From Rhizobium sp. FKL33 (GTDB taxonomy: Bacteria; Pseudomonadota; Alphaproteobacteria; Rhizobiales; Rhizobiaceae): a stretch of 64,000 nucleotides of DNA. The notes beneath the pieces are model-generated. The model was not told the DNA's origin. It searched no databases and saw only the letters and a list, made by a program, of their open reading frames with translations. The stretch covers positions 34,605-98,604 of the forward strand of contig NZ_STFX01000009.1 of NCBI RefSeq assembly GCF_005222915.1. Reading direction: 5' to 3'. How positions within the stretch are numbered: the first letter of the stretch is position 1; each line of letters begins with the position of its first letter. Position numbers and translations under genes: made by a program. Shown here one piece after another: positions 40,283 to 50,000 of this stretch.

Positions 40283-40801
40283 TCAGTTCAGCAGGGCTCT
40301 CTTCAAGGCCTGCAAAGCATTGTTTTGTTCGGCGGTCGGTTCGCCGCCCACACGAGCGACGTCTTCAGCGATGCCGATCAGTTGCCGACGCTCGTCGAAA
40401 TCCAGCGCGTTGAGCCAGAGATCGCGAAAGCGTCTCACCGGATCCTCGAGACTGACGACGCGATTGCCCGCCCATTCTGCGAAGATCATCACCTCGTCCA
40501 GGTCGCGTTCGGCGATGATGCCGTTCATGCGCGACTTCACCAATGCACGGGCTTCCGGCATATGCGTCGGCTTGTCCTCTGCGAGGATCAGGAAGAAGGT
40601 GACGGCGGCGATCGCGGGGTCCTTGATCGCGGTCAGCGGCGCCGCTTCGGCGGCCTTGCGGTGTTTGCGCCGCTTATAGGCGCTCCGTATGCGCTCCACC
40701 GAGTCGATCACTTCGTTGCCCACTTCATTGAGCATCTTCAGACGCCACCACCAAATTGCGGCTCCCGCCGCCGCCATCAAAATCAGGCCGACAAAGGGCA
40801 T
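40283..40801 (-). CDS. TerB-like membrane-anchored protein in urt operon
   Basis: A 172-residue protein with one N-terminal membrane helix (about 3-19, ending WWWRLK), a basic segment (RRKHRKAAE) and a helical domain from about 55. That domain resembles the TerB/DjlA N-terminal fold: AAVTFFLILAEDK, SRMNGIIAERDLDEVMIF, then a long C-terminal helix. The function is unknown. It lies between urtD and urtE on the same strand (10 bases before urtE), where the canonical operon has no gene. It may help membrane assembly or regulation of the transporter. Confidence 0.65.
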   Translation of the reverse strand: MPFVGLILMAAAGAAIWWWRLKMLNEVGNEVIDSVERIRSAYKRRKHRKAAEAAPLTAIKDPAIAAVTFFLILAEDKPTHMPEARALVKSRMNGIIAERDLDEVMIFAEWAGNRVVSLEDPVRRFRDLWLNALDFDERRQLIGIAEDVARVGGEPTAEQNNALQALKRALLN

Positions 40802-40877
40802 GGATTGAACTCCCTGGTTGAAATCGGTTCATGAAACCTGTTTTCAAATGACGTTCAAGCCTGCTCTTCTATTTTCT

Positions 40878-41630
<753 letters not shown>

Positions 41631-41634
41631 CGTC

Positions 41635-42801
41635 TTACTCCGCGGCTTCGGCCCGGGCGGCGAGGGCGGCGTCGCGCACCTTCTCGTCGTCAGCAGCCTT
41701 CTGATAGGATTTACGGGTGGCGAAATACTGGGTCACCGTGCCGACGATGCCTTTTGGCAGGAACAGCGTCACCAGAACGAACAGGCCGCCGAGCGCGAAG
41801 AGCCAGAATTCAGGGAAGGCTCCGGTGAAGAAGGTCTTGCCCGCATTCACCAGCACCGCGCCGATGATCGGCCCGATCAGCGTGCCGCGACCACCGACCG
41901 CGGTCCAGATGACGACCTCGATTGAATTGCCGGGTTCGAATTCGCCGGGATTGATGATGCCGACCTGCGGCACGAACAACGCGCCGGCGATGCCCGCCAT
42001 CATGGCCGAGACGACGAAGGTGAACAGCTTGATGTTTTCCACCCGGTAGCCGAGGAAGCGGGTCCGGCTTTCGGCGTCGCGGACGCCGATCAGCACCTTG
42101 CCGTATTTGGAGCGGACGATGGCCGAGGACAGGAGCAGGCACAGCGCCAGCATCAGCGCGCTCATGAAGAACAGCGTCGCGCGGGTTCCGTCGGATTGAA
42201 CCGAATAGCCGAGGATGTCCTTGAAATCGGTCAGGCCGTTATTGCCGCCAAAACCCATGTCATTGCGGAAAAAGGCGAGCAGCAGCGCATAGGTCATCGC
42301 CTGGGTGATGATCGAGAGATAGACACCGTTGACGCGCGAGCGGAAGGCGAACCAACCGAAGATGAAGGCGAGAATGCCGGGCGCCGCGATCACCATCAGC
42401 ATGGCGAACCAGAACATGTCGAAGCCATGCCAGAACCAGGGCAGCTCCTTCCAGTTCAGGAAGACCATGAAATCGGGAAGGACTGGGTCGCCATAGACGC
42501 CGCGCGGGCCGATCTGGCGCATGAGATACATGCCCATCGCATAACCGCCGAGCGCGAAGAAGGCGGCATGGCCGAGCGAGAGGATGCCGCAATAGCCCCA
42601 GACGAGATCCAGAGTCAGCGCCAGCAGCGCATAGGTCAGGTATTTCCCGAACAGGCTCATGACATAGGTTGGGATGCGGAAGGCGCTGTCGGCGGGCAAC
42701 AGCAGGTTGGAGGCAGGGACCAGGATGCCGATTGCGAGAATGACCGCGATGGCGATGACGATGCGTTGATCCAACGCGCGAAGGATAAAGCCGGTGATCA
42801 T
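41635..42801 (-). CDS. urtC: urea ABC transporter permease UrtC
   Basis: A 388-residue LivM-class permease with about ten membrane helices and the family loop RVNGVYLSIITQAMTYALLLAFF. GYCGILSLGHAAFFALGGYAMG near residue 70-90 is diagnostic. The ATG at 42801 overlaps the urtB stop by 4 bases; the reading frame stays open much further upstream, but that part is a shadow of urtB. Confidence 0.95.
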   Translation of the reverse strand: MITGFILRALDQRIVIAIAVILAIGILVPASNLLLPADSAFRIPTYVMSLFGKYLTYALLALTLDLVWGYCGILSLGHAAFFALGGYAMGMYLMRQIGPRGVYGDPVLPDFMVFLNWKELPWFWHGFDMFWFAMLMVIAAPGILAFIFGWFAFRSRVNGVYLSIITQAMTYALLLAFFRNDMGFGGNNGLTDFKDILGYSVQSDGTRATLFFMSALMLALCLLLSSAIVRSKYGKVLIGVRDAESRTRFLGYRVENIKLFTFVVSAMMAGIAGALFVPQVGIINPGEFEPGNSIEVVIWTAVGGRGTLIGPIIGAVLVNAGKTFFTGAFPEFWLFALGGLFVLVTLFLPKGIVGTVTQYFATRKSYQKAADDEKVRDAALAARAEAAE

Positions 42802-44417
42802 GCTTCGATCGCCCTTCCCTTGAGTGCGAAGAGACCGCGCGGCCGCTTCTGGATGAAGAGGATGATGAGGACCAGCACCAGGATCTTGCCGAGAACGGCG
42901 CCGACGGTGGGCTCGAGGAACTTGTTGAGGATGCCGAGCGACAGGGCCCCGACCAGCGTGCCCCAGAGATTGCCCACGCCGCCGAAGACCACGACCATGA
43001 AGCTGTCGATGATGTAGGACTGGCCGAGGTTCGGGGACACGTTGTCGATCTGGCTGAGCGCTACGCCGGCGATGCCGGCGATGCCGGAGCCTAGCGCAAA
43101 GGTCAGCGCGTCGACCCAGGGCGTGCGGATGCCCATGGAGGAGGCCATCCGGCGGTTCTGGGTGACGGCGCGCATCTGCAGGCCGTAAGCCGAGCGCTTC
43201 ATTACGACGAGCAGCGCGAAGAAGACGGACAGCGAGAAGGCGACGATCCAGAGGCGGTTCCAGGTGATCGTCATGCCGCCGAGCGGGAAGGAACCCGCCA
43301 TCCAGGAGGGATTGCCGACTTCCTGATTGGTCGGGCCGAAAATGGTGCGAACGAGCTGCTGCAGGATCAGCGAAATGCCCCATGTCGCCAAGAGCGTTTC
43401 GAGCGGCCGGCCATAGAGGAAGCGGATCACGCTGCGTTCGATGATCAGGCCAGCAGCGCCGGTGACGAGGAAGGCGACGGGCAGGGCGATGGCCAGCGAC
43501 CAGTCGAACAGTCCCGGATAGTTGTCGCGGATGATGTCCTGCACCACGAAGGTCGAATAGGCGCCCAGCATGACCATTTCGCCATGAGCCATGTTGATGA
43601 TGCCCATGACGCCGAAGGTGATGGCGAGGCCGATGGCGGCGAGCAGCAGCACAGAACCGAGCGAAACGCCGTACCAGATGTTTTGCCCGGCGTCCCACAG
43701 CGCGAGATTGCCCTGGATGGAGGCGATCGCGGCGTCGATATCCGGTTTGACGGCAGGATCCGATTTGTCGGCGGCGGCCATCAGGATGCCGATGGCGTCG
43801 CGCCCGCCGATCTTGTCCCGGATGTTTTCGATGGCAGCCTTCTTCTCGTCCGCGCCGAGATCGGAGCCGAGCACCGAGACCGAACGGGCGGTTTCCATGC
43901 GGGCCTTGACGACCGCATCGGTTTCCTTGGCGATGGCCGCCTCGAGCAGGCCGAGATTTTCGGCGCTTGGAGATTTCAGCACGGCGTCCGCCGCCTGCAG
44001 CCGGACATCGCGGTCCGGGCTGAGCAAGGTCAGTCCGCCGAGCGCCGAGCGGATGGCGCGGCGGAGATTGTTGTTGACCCTGATCTTGGTCAGCGCGCCT
44101 TTGGGCTCTTCGCCGACTGTCTCTCCCGAAAGGGGGTCAACCAGAGCGAGATTCGCGCCAGCCGGCTTGGTCAGGAACACGGCGTTGTCGGATTTGCGGA
44201 AATAGAGATCGCCTTCGCCGAGCGCTTCGAGCACCGGGAGAACCTTGGGATCTCCGGTGGCGGCCAGCGACTGAACGATCGCGGGAATTTCGGGCAACTT
44301 GGCGGAAGCCAGTGCGTTGATCTGAGTCTTGAGGTCCTGCTGGGCAAGAGCGACGGAGCCCAGAAGGGCAAACACCATCGAAAGGGCCAGGAGGACGGTT
44401 TTGCATGCGCGCGACAT
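42798..44417 (-). CDS. urtB: urea ABC transporter permease UrtB
   Basis: A 539-residue LivH-class permease. UrtB proteins carry a long periplasmic N-terminal extension, seen here: a signal peptide (MSRACKTVLLALSMVFALLG), then about 200 residues of helical repeats before the membrane domain (from about 235). The diagnostic loop INMAHGEMVMLGAY is present. I place the start at ATG 44417; GTG at 44429 with GGAG upstream is an alternative. Confidence 0.94.
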   Translation of the reverse strand: MSRACKTVLLALSMVFALLGSVALAQQDLKTQINALASAKLPEIPAIVQSLAATGDPKVLPVLEALGEGDLYFRKSDNAVFLTKPAGANLALVDPLSGETVGEEPKGALTKIRVNNNLRRAIRSALGGLTLLSPDRDVRLQAADAVLKSPSAENLGLLEAAIAKETDAVVKARMETARSVSVLGSDLGADEKKAAIENIRDKIGGRDAIGILMAAADKSDPAVKPDIDAAIASIQGNLALWDAGQNIWYGVSLGSVLLLAAIGLAITFGVMGIINMAHGEMVMLGAYSTFVVQDIIRDNYPGLFDWSLAIALPVAFLVTGAAGLIIERSVIRFLYGRPLETLLATWGISLILQQLVRTIFGPTNQEVGNPSWMAGSFPLGGMTITWNRLWIVAFSLSVFFALLVVMKRSAYGLQMRAVTQNRRMASSMGIRTPWVDALTFALGSGIAGIAGVALSQIDNVSPNLGQSYIIDSFMVVVFGGVGNLWGTLVGALSLGILNKFLEPTVGAVLGKILVLVLIILFIQKRPRGLFALKGRAIEA

Positions 44418-44612
44418 TGCTGGGTCCACCGTTGTTTCTCCAAGGGAGGTGCGGGCAGTTCGCCACCGCCGGCACGGGTGTCGGAAAATCCGCCGACATG
44501 GCGTCGCCGTTTGTCCCGATGAACTGAAAAGCAAGAAGTGTTCCAACTTGCCGATCGGATTATCCGGTCGCGGAAGACAAGGTCTTCCGGCGACGGGCTT
44601 GTCCGGAAAAGA

Positions 44613-44639
44613 GAGCGGGCAGCTCGTCACTGCCCGCTC
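44613..44639 (-). terminator. intercistronic terminator between urtA and urtB
   Basis: A perfect 10-bp stem GAGCGGGCAG/CTGCCCGCTC with a 7-base loop is followed on the minus strand by TCTTTTCC. It lies 28 bases after the urtA stop and could make urtA mRNA more abundant than urtBCDE mRNA. Confidence 0.7.
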
Positions 44640-44666
44640 CAGAACTCATCCTTGGGGTAAGGATGA

Positions 44667-45956
44667 TCAGGAACCCTTGCCGCCGCACTTGCCGGTGGCG
44701 ACGTTGAAGTTGCCGCAAGACAGGGGCTTGCGCCAATCGGAGATCAGGTCCTTGGAGTCCGGCAGGTAGTCGGACCATTCGTCGCCGACCACGGCCGCGG
44801 TCTGCTGGACGATGTCGAACTGGCCATCGGCCTGGATTTCGCCGATCAGCACCGGCTTGGTGATGTGATGGTTCGGCATGACGGTGGAATAGCCGCCCGA
44901 CAGGTTCGGCACCGAGACGCCGATGATCGCGTCGAGGACCGGATCGGTTTCGGTTGTGCCGGCAGCTTCGACGGCCTTCACCCAGGCGTTGAAGCCGATA
45001 AAGGCGGCTTCCATCGGGTCGTTGGTGACGCGCTTGTCATTCTTGGTGAAGGCGTGCCATGTCTTGATGAACTCGGCGTTGACCGGGGCGTCGACGGACT
45101 GGAAGTAGTTCCAGGCGGCCAGATGGCCGACGAGCGGCTTGGTGTCGAGGCCGGCGAGTTCTTCTTCACCCACCGAGAAGGCGACGACCGGGATGTCTTC
45201 GGCCTTGATGCCTTGGTTGGCCAGTTCCTTGTAGAAGGGCACGTTGGCGTCGCCGTTGATGGTCGAGACCACGGCGGTCTTCTTGCCGGCCGAGCCGAAC
45301 TTCTTGATGTCGGAGACGATCGTCTGCCAGTCGGAATGACCGAACGGCGTGTAGTTGATCATGATGTCCTCTTCCTTGACGCCCTTGGACATCAGGTAGG
45401 CCTTCAGGATCTTGTTGGTCGTCTGCGGATAGACGTAGTCGGTGCCGGCCAGCACCCAGCGCTCGACGCCTTCGGTGTTGGCGAGATAGTCAACGGCCGG
45501 GATGGCCTGCTGGTTCGGAGCGGCGCCGGTGTAGAAGATGTTGCGCGAGGACTCTTCGCCTTCATACTGGACCGGGTAGAACAGGATAGAGTTCAGTTCT
45601 TCGAAAACCGGCAGGACCGACTTGCGCGACGAGGAGGTCCAGCAACCGAACACGGCCGCAACCTTGTCCTTTTCGATCAGGTCGCGGGCCTTTTCGGCAA
45701 ACAGCGGCCAATCGGAAGCCGGGTCGACGACGACGGCTTCGAGCTTCTTGCCGAGCACGCCGCCCTTCTTGTTCTGCTCTTCGACGAGCATCAGCATGGC
45801 GTCCTTGAGCGTGGTCTCGGAAATGGCCATGGTGCCGGACAGCGAATGCAGGATGCCGATCTTGATCGTGTCGTCGGCGGCAAACGCGCCCTGGAAGGCG
45901 GTCGCAGAAAGCATGCCGGCGACGAATGCGCTGGTGAGCATGGACTTGAGTTTCAT
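44667..45956 (-). CDS. urtA: urea ABC transporter substrate-binding protein
   Basis: A 429-residue periplasmic urea-binding protein of the branched-chain amino-acid receptor class (Peripla_BP_5). The signal peptide ends FQGAFAAD. Typical UrtA segments are IKIGILHSLSGTMAISET, FYPVQYEGEESSRNIFYTGAAPNQQ and GEIQADGQFDIV. It is first in urtABCDE and divergent from the SHOCT/kinase/regulator genes; the 228-base gap holds a 7-2-7 palindrome. Confidence 0.97.
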   Translation of the reverse strand: MKLKSMLTSAFVAGMLSATAFQGAFAADDTIKIGILHSLSGTMAISETTLKDAMLMLVEEQNKKGGVLGKKLEAVVVDPASDWPLFAEKARDLIEKDKVAAVFGCWTSSSRKSVLPVFEELNSILFYPVQYEGEESSRNIFYTGAAPNQQAIPAVDYLANTEGVERWVLAGTDYVYPQTTNKILKAYLMSKGVKEEDIMINYTPFGHSDWQTIVSDIKKFGSAGKKTAVVSTINGDANVPFYKELANQGIKAEDIPVVAFSVGEEELAGLDTKPLVGHLAAWNYFQSVDAPVNAEFIKTWHAFTKNDKRVTNDPMEAAFIGFNAWVKAVEAAGTTETDPVLDAIIGVSVPNLSGGYSTVMPNHHITKPVLIGEIQADGQFDIVQQTAAVVGDEWSDYLPDSKDLISDWRKPLSCGNFNVATGKCGGKGS

Positions 45957-46050
45957 GGAATTCCCCTCTCGCTTGGTGGCGCAACGGTTTAATGAAGTCT
46001 TAATGTCCGTTGTCTGCGGGGACTATCCGTCCGGATTGTGCGATGCGACA

Positions 46051-46066
46051 TACGTCATTTGACGTA
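46051..46066. promoter_or_regulatory. 7-2-7 palindrome, candidate response-regulator operator
   Basis: TACGTCA-TT-TGACGTA is a perfect inverted repeat of two heptamers with a 2-base spacer, outer bases TAC...GTA. NarL/FixJ-family regulators are known to bind heptamers in exactly this 7-2-7 arrangement. It lies about 95 bases before urtA and about 119 before the SHOCT gene, whose transcript could continue into the LuxR-type regulator. Binding by that regulator is inferred. Confidence 0.6.
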
Positions 46067-46184
46067 AGGAGAGGGGGAAAAGAGGGAAGAAATACGCAAG
46101 AGCCGTCCTTTGTCCGCTGCTGACACAGACAGGATGGGGATGCCGTGCTAGGCCGCGCAGAGGAAAAATCAGGAACCACGACCC

Positions 46185-47000
46185 ATGCGACAGATCAGCG
46201 AAGACGGCCGACGCATTCTCTCCGACGCGGCGCAGCGGCATGGCGTGAGCCTTGACGCGGTCGAGCACCTCATTCTGGCGCTTGCGGCGAGCGGCGGATC
46301 GCAGGCGCAGTTCAACCATCCCGATCTCGGCGGCATGGGGCAGTGGTCCCAGGGCGGCATGATCATGATCGGCGACATGTTCAACAACGGCCTCAAGGCC
46401 AAGGTCGACTGGCTTTGTCAGGATCTGGCGGGTCTTTTGCGCGGGCAGGAGCTTTTTGCTCCGGCGCCGGTCTATCAAAGCCAGCAGCAGGGCGGTGGCG
46501 TCAGCCTGTTCGTGCCGGGCTCCTACGGACAGGCGAGCGGATGGCCGGAAGAACTCGGGCAACCGTCCTCGGTCGGGTCGCAGAACAATCTGCGCTACGC
46601 GTTCTTCCCCGCAACGCGACGCCTGGCGATCGATATGGGCGGCGCGCTGACCATCTATGACACCGGCGATCACCAGATCGGCGGCTTTTCACAGCAGCAG
46701 GGCGGCGATCAATCGCTGACCTTCACCTCGCAATATGGGCTGGTCCGCGTCGGCGACCTGCCGGTCGTGCGCGGCGCGTCTCCGGGACCGCAGCCGGAAG
46801 CGCGGCAGGAACCCGTCCAACCCATAGAGACCGTGGTGGAAACGCAATGGATCCAGCCGATCAGCGCGCCGACCGCGCCTCAGCCCGGCGAAGACGACAT
46901 CTTCGCCAAGATCGAACGTCTTGCAGCTCTTCACGCGAAGGGGATTCTCACGGATGAGGAATTCTCGACCAAGAAAGCGGAGTTGCTCGCCCGGCTTTGA
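46185..47000 (+). CDS. SHOCT-domain protein
   Basis: A 271-residue soluble protein without signal peptide. The N-terminal helix region (ISEDGRRILSDAAQRHGVS) is followed by a Gly/Gln/Ser-rich beta-like middle (residues 50-190) and a Pro-rich linker. The C-terminal SHOCT domain (DDIFAKIERLAALHAKGILTD... to the end) is a short helical module often fused to other domains and thought to mediate oligomerisation. The function is unknown. It is 60 bases upstream of the hybrid kinase in the same direction. Confidence 0.75.
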   Translation: MRQISEDGRRILSDAAQRHGVSLDAVEHLILALAASGGSQAQFNHPDLGGMGQWSQGGMIMIGDMFNNGLKAKVDWLCQDLAGLLRGQELFAPAPVYQSQQQGGGVSLFVPGSYGQASGWPEELGQPSSVGSQNNLRYAFFPATRRLAIDMGGALTIYDTGDHQIGGFSQQQGGDQSLTFTSQYGLVRVGDLPVVRGASPGPQPEARQEPVQPIETVVETQWIQPISAPTAPQPGEDDIFAKIERLAALHAKGILTDEEFSTKKAELLARL

Positions 47001-47060
47001 CGGACGCGGACGCCCGGCGAGGGCTTGCGGACAAAAGCCTATCCATGCTTTTGATGTCGC

Positions 47061-50000
47061 ATGAGCGAAATTTACTCAAAATCGGGAGGCGCCGTCGATT
47101 TGGGCGCCAAGCCGGCCGCCAAGGGGCATATGACGGCGCGCCAGCGCATCATTCCCGTCCGGCGCGATTATAATCGCTGGGTGGCCAACCAGACGCTCGA
47201 AGATTATGCGCTGCGCTTCACCGCGAAAAGCGCCCGGCGCTATACGCCGAGCCGGATTTCGCAGACGGCCATCGGGGCGATCTCGTTTCTGGCGCTCGAA
47301 GCCGTCGGCGGGGCGATCACGCTCTCCTATGGCACGACAAATGCGATCTTCGCGATCATCGTCGCTTCGGTGCTGCTGCTTCTGATCGGCATTCCGATCA
47401 GCCGCTATGCGATCCGGCATGGCGTCGATATCGACCTGCTCACGCGCGGGGCGGGCTTCGGCTATATCGGCTCGACCGTGACGTCGCTGATCTATGCGAC
47501 CTTCACCTTCATCCTGTTCGCCATCGAGGCCTCGATCATGACCGGGGCGCTGGAGCTCGCCTTCGGCGTGCCGCTCTGGCTCGGCTATATCATCAGCGCG
47601 GTGGCGGTGATCCCGCTGGTCACGCATGGCGTCAAGCTGATTTCCCGCTTCCAGCTGGTCACCCAGCCGATCTGGATCGTGCTCAATATCCTGCCCTTCA
47701 TCTTCATCGCGCTGGCCGACTGGCAAAAATTCGAGGTGTGGCTCGGCTTTGGGGGACGGGGGCATGAATCCGGCGAGATCGGCACGATCGCGCCCTTCGA
47801 CCTCGCGATGTTCGGCGCGGCGTCGGCGGTGATTCTGGCGCTGATGGCGCAGATCGGCGAACAGGTGGACTTTCTCCGCTTCCTGCCCGCCGAAGGCAAG
47901 CCGCAAAGCCTCAGCCAGAAGATAGCCCGCTTTCTCGCCGGTCCGGGCTGGGTGGTTGTGGGCGCGCCGAAGCTGCTCGCCGGGTCGTTTCTGGTGGTGC
48001 TGGCCCTGAGCTCCGGCGTGCCGGCGGAGCTCGCCGCCGATCCCGCGCATATGTATGTCACCGCCTTCGGCTATATGGTGCCGAACCAAACGACCGCGCT
48101 GATCCTGACGGCCGCTTTCGTGGTGGTGTCGCAGCTCAAGATCAATGTGATGAACGCCTATGCCGGCTCGCTCGCCTGGTCGAACTTCTTTTCGCGGCTG
48201 ACGCATAGCCATCCGGGCCGCGTCGTCTGGCTGTTCTTCAACGTCGCCATCGCGCTGCTTCTGATGGAGATCGGCATCTACAAGCTGCTCGAAGAGGTGT
48301 TCGGCGTCTTCTCGATCGTTGCCGCGGCGTGGCTCTGCACGATTTCGGCGGATCTCTTCATCAACAAGCCGCTCGGGCTTGCTCCGCCGGGCATCGAATT
48401 CAAGCGGGCGCATCTCTACGACATCAATCCCGTCGGCATGGGCGGTATGCTGATCTCGGCGGCGGTGGCGTTGACGGCGCATTTCGGCCTGTTCGGCGAT
48501 TTCGTCGGGGCGCTGGCGATCTATCTCGTGCCGATCGTGGCTTTTGTCGCCACGCCCGGGATCGCTTGGGCCACAAAAGGGAAGTATTACCTCGCCCGCA
48601 AGCCGCGCCAGTCGTGGAAGAACCTCTCGACCATTACCTGCTCCATCTGCGAACATCCGTTCGAGCCCGAGGACATGGCCTGGTGCCCGGCCTACGCCGC
48701 GCCGATCTGTTCGCTGTGCTGTTCGCTCGACAGCCGCTGCCATGATCTCTGCAAGCCCAAGGCGCGGCTCGAATATCAGGCGCGGGAAGTGGCGGCGACG
48801 TTCCTGCCGGAAAAAGCCATGGCGGCGCTGGGCACGCGGCTCGGCCGCTACGGCATGATCCTGGCTGCGGCGCTCACCATCATCGGCGCAACCCTGTGGA
48901 TGATCGCGCAGCATGCAGGAGCGCAAACGCCGGAGACCGCCCAGGTGGTGAACGCCACCGCCATGCTGGTCTTCGTGGTGTTTTCCATGCTCGCGGGCAT
49001 CGCCGCCTGGTTCTTCGTGCTCGCCCATGACAGCCGGGTGGTGGCCGAAGAGGAAAGCTCGCGCCAGACCACGCTGTTGCTCAAGGAAATCTCCGCCCAC
49101 AAGAAGACCGACGCGGCGCTGCAACAGGCCAAGGAAACGGCGGAAGCCGCCAACCGCGCCAAGAGCCGTTATGTGGTGGGGCTGACGCATGAATTGCGCA
49201 CGCCGCTCAACGCCGTGCTCGGCTATGCGCAACTTCTGGAGCGCGACGAGGCGATCCCGGACGCCAAGCGTTCGGCGCTTAGGGTGATCAAGCGCAGCGC
49301 CGACCATCTGTCCGGGCTGATCGACGGGCTGCTCGACATTTCCCGCATCGAGGCGGGACGATTGCAGGTCTATTCGAACGAAATCAATGTCTTTGATTTC
49401 CTAGACCAGATCGTCAGCATGATGGCCCCGCAGGCCGAGGCCAAAGGGCTCGACTTCACGCTCAGGCGCGATCCGGCCCTGCCGCAATATGTCCGCACCG
49501 ACGAAAAGCGGCTCCGGCAGATCCTCGTCAATCTCCTGTCCAACGCGGTGAAATATACGGCTGCCGGCAAGGTCGTGCTCGATGTTCAGTATCGCAACCA
49601 GGTGGCGACGTTCACGGTGACCGACACGGGGTCGGGCATGCCGGAGGACGATCTCAAAGTGGTGTTCGAGCCGTTCCAGCGCGGCTCCGGCGCGCAGTCG
49701 AAACTCGCGCCCGGTCTCGGGCTGGGACTGACCATCACCCGGCTCCTGACCCAGACGCTGGGCGGCGAGATCACCGTCGAGAGCCGGCTGGGGGAGGGCA
49801 CGACCTTCCGTGTCCGGCTGATGCTTTATGGACTGGCGCGATCGGAGAAGCCCAAGGCCGACCAGAAGCTTCTCACCTATACCGGTCCGCGCCGCACGAT
49901 CATGGTGGTCGACGACAACGAAGATCATCGCGAGATGATGCGCGAACTGCTGGCGCCGCTCGATTTCGTGGTGCTGACGGCCGAATCGGGACCGGAATGC

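Noticed and set aside
42802..43698. N-terminal extension of urtC
   Set aside because: It is an out-of-frame shadow of urtB; the urtC ATG in a 4-base overlap with the urtB stop gives a normal LivM-type protein.
45957..46184. Sigma-54 promoter or NtrC site before urtA
   Set aside because: I looked for TGGCAC-N5-TTGC and for TGCACC/GGTGCA dyads by eye and found none, although urea uptake is often under NtrC control.
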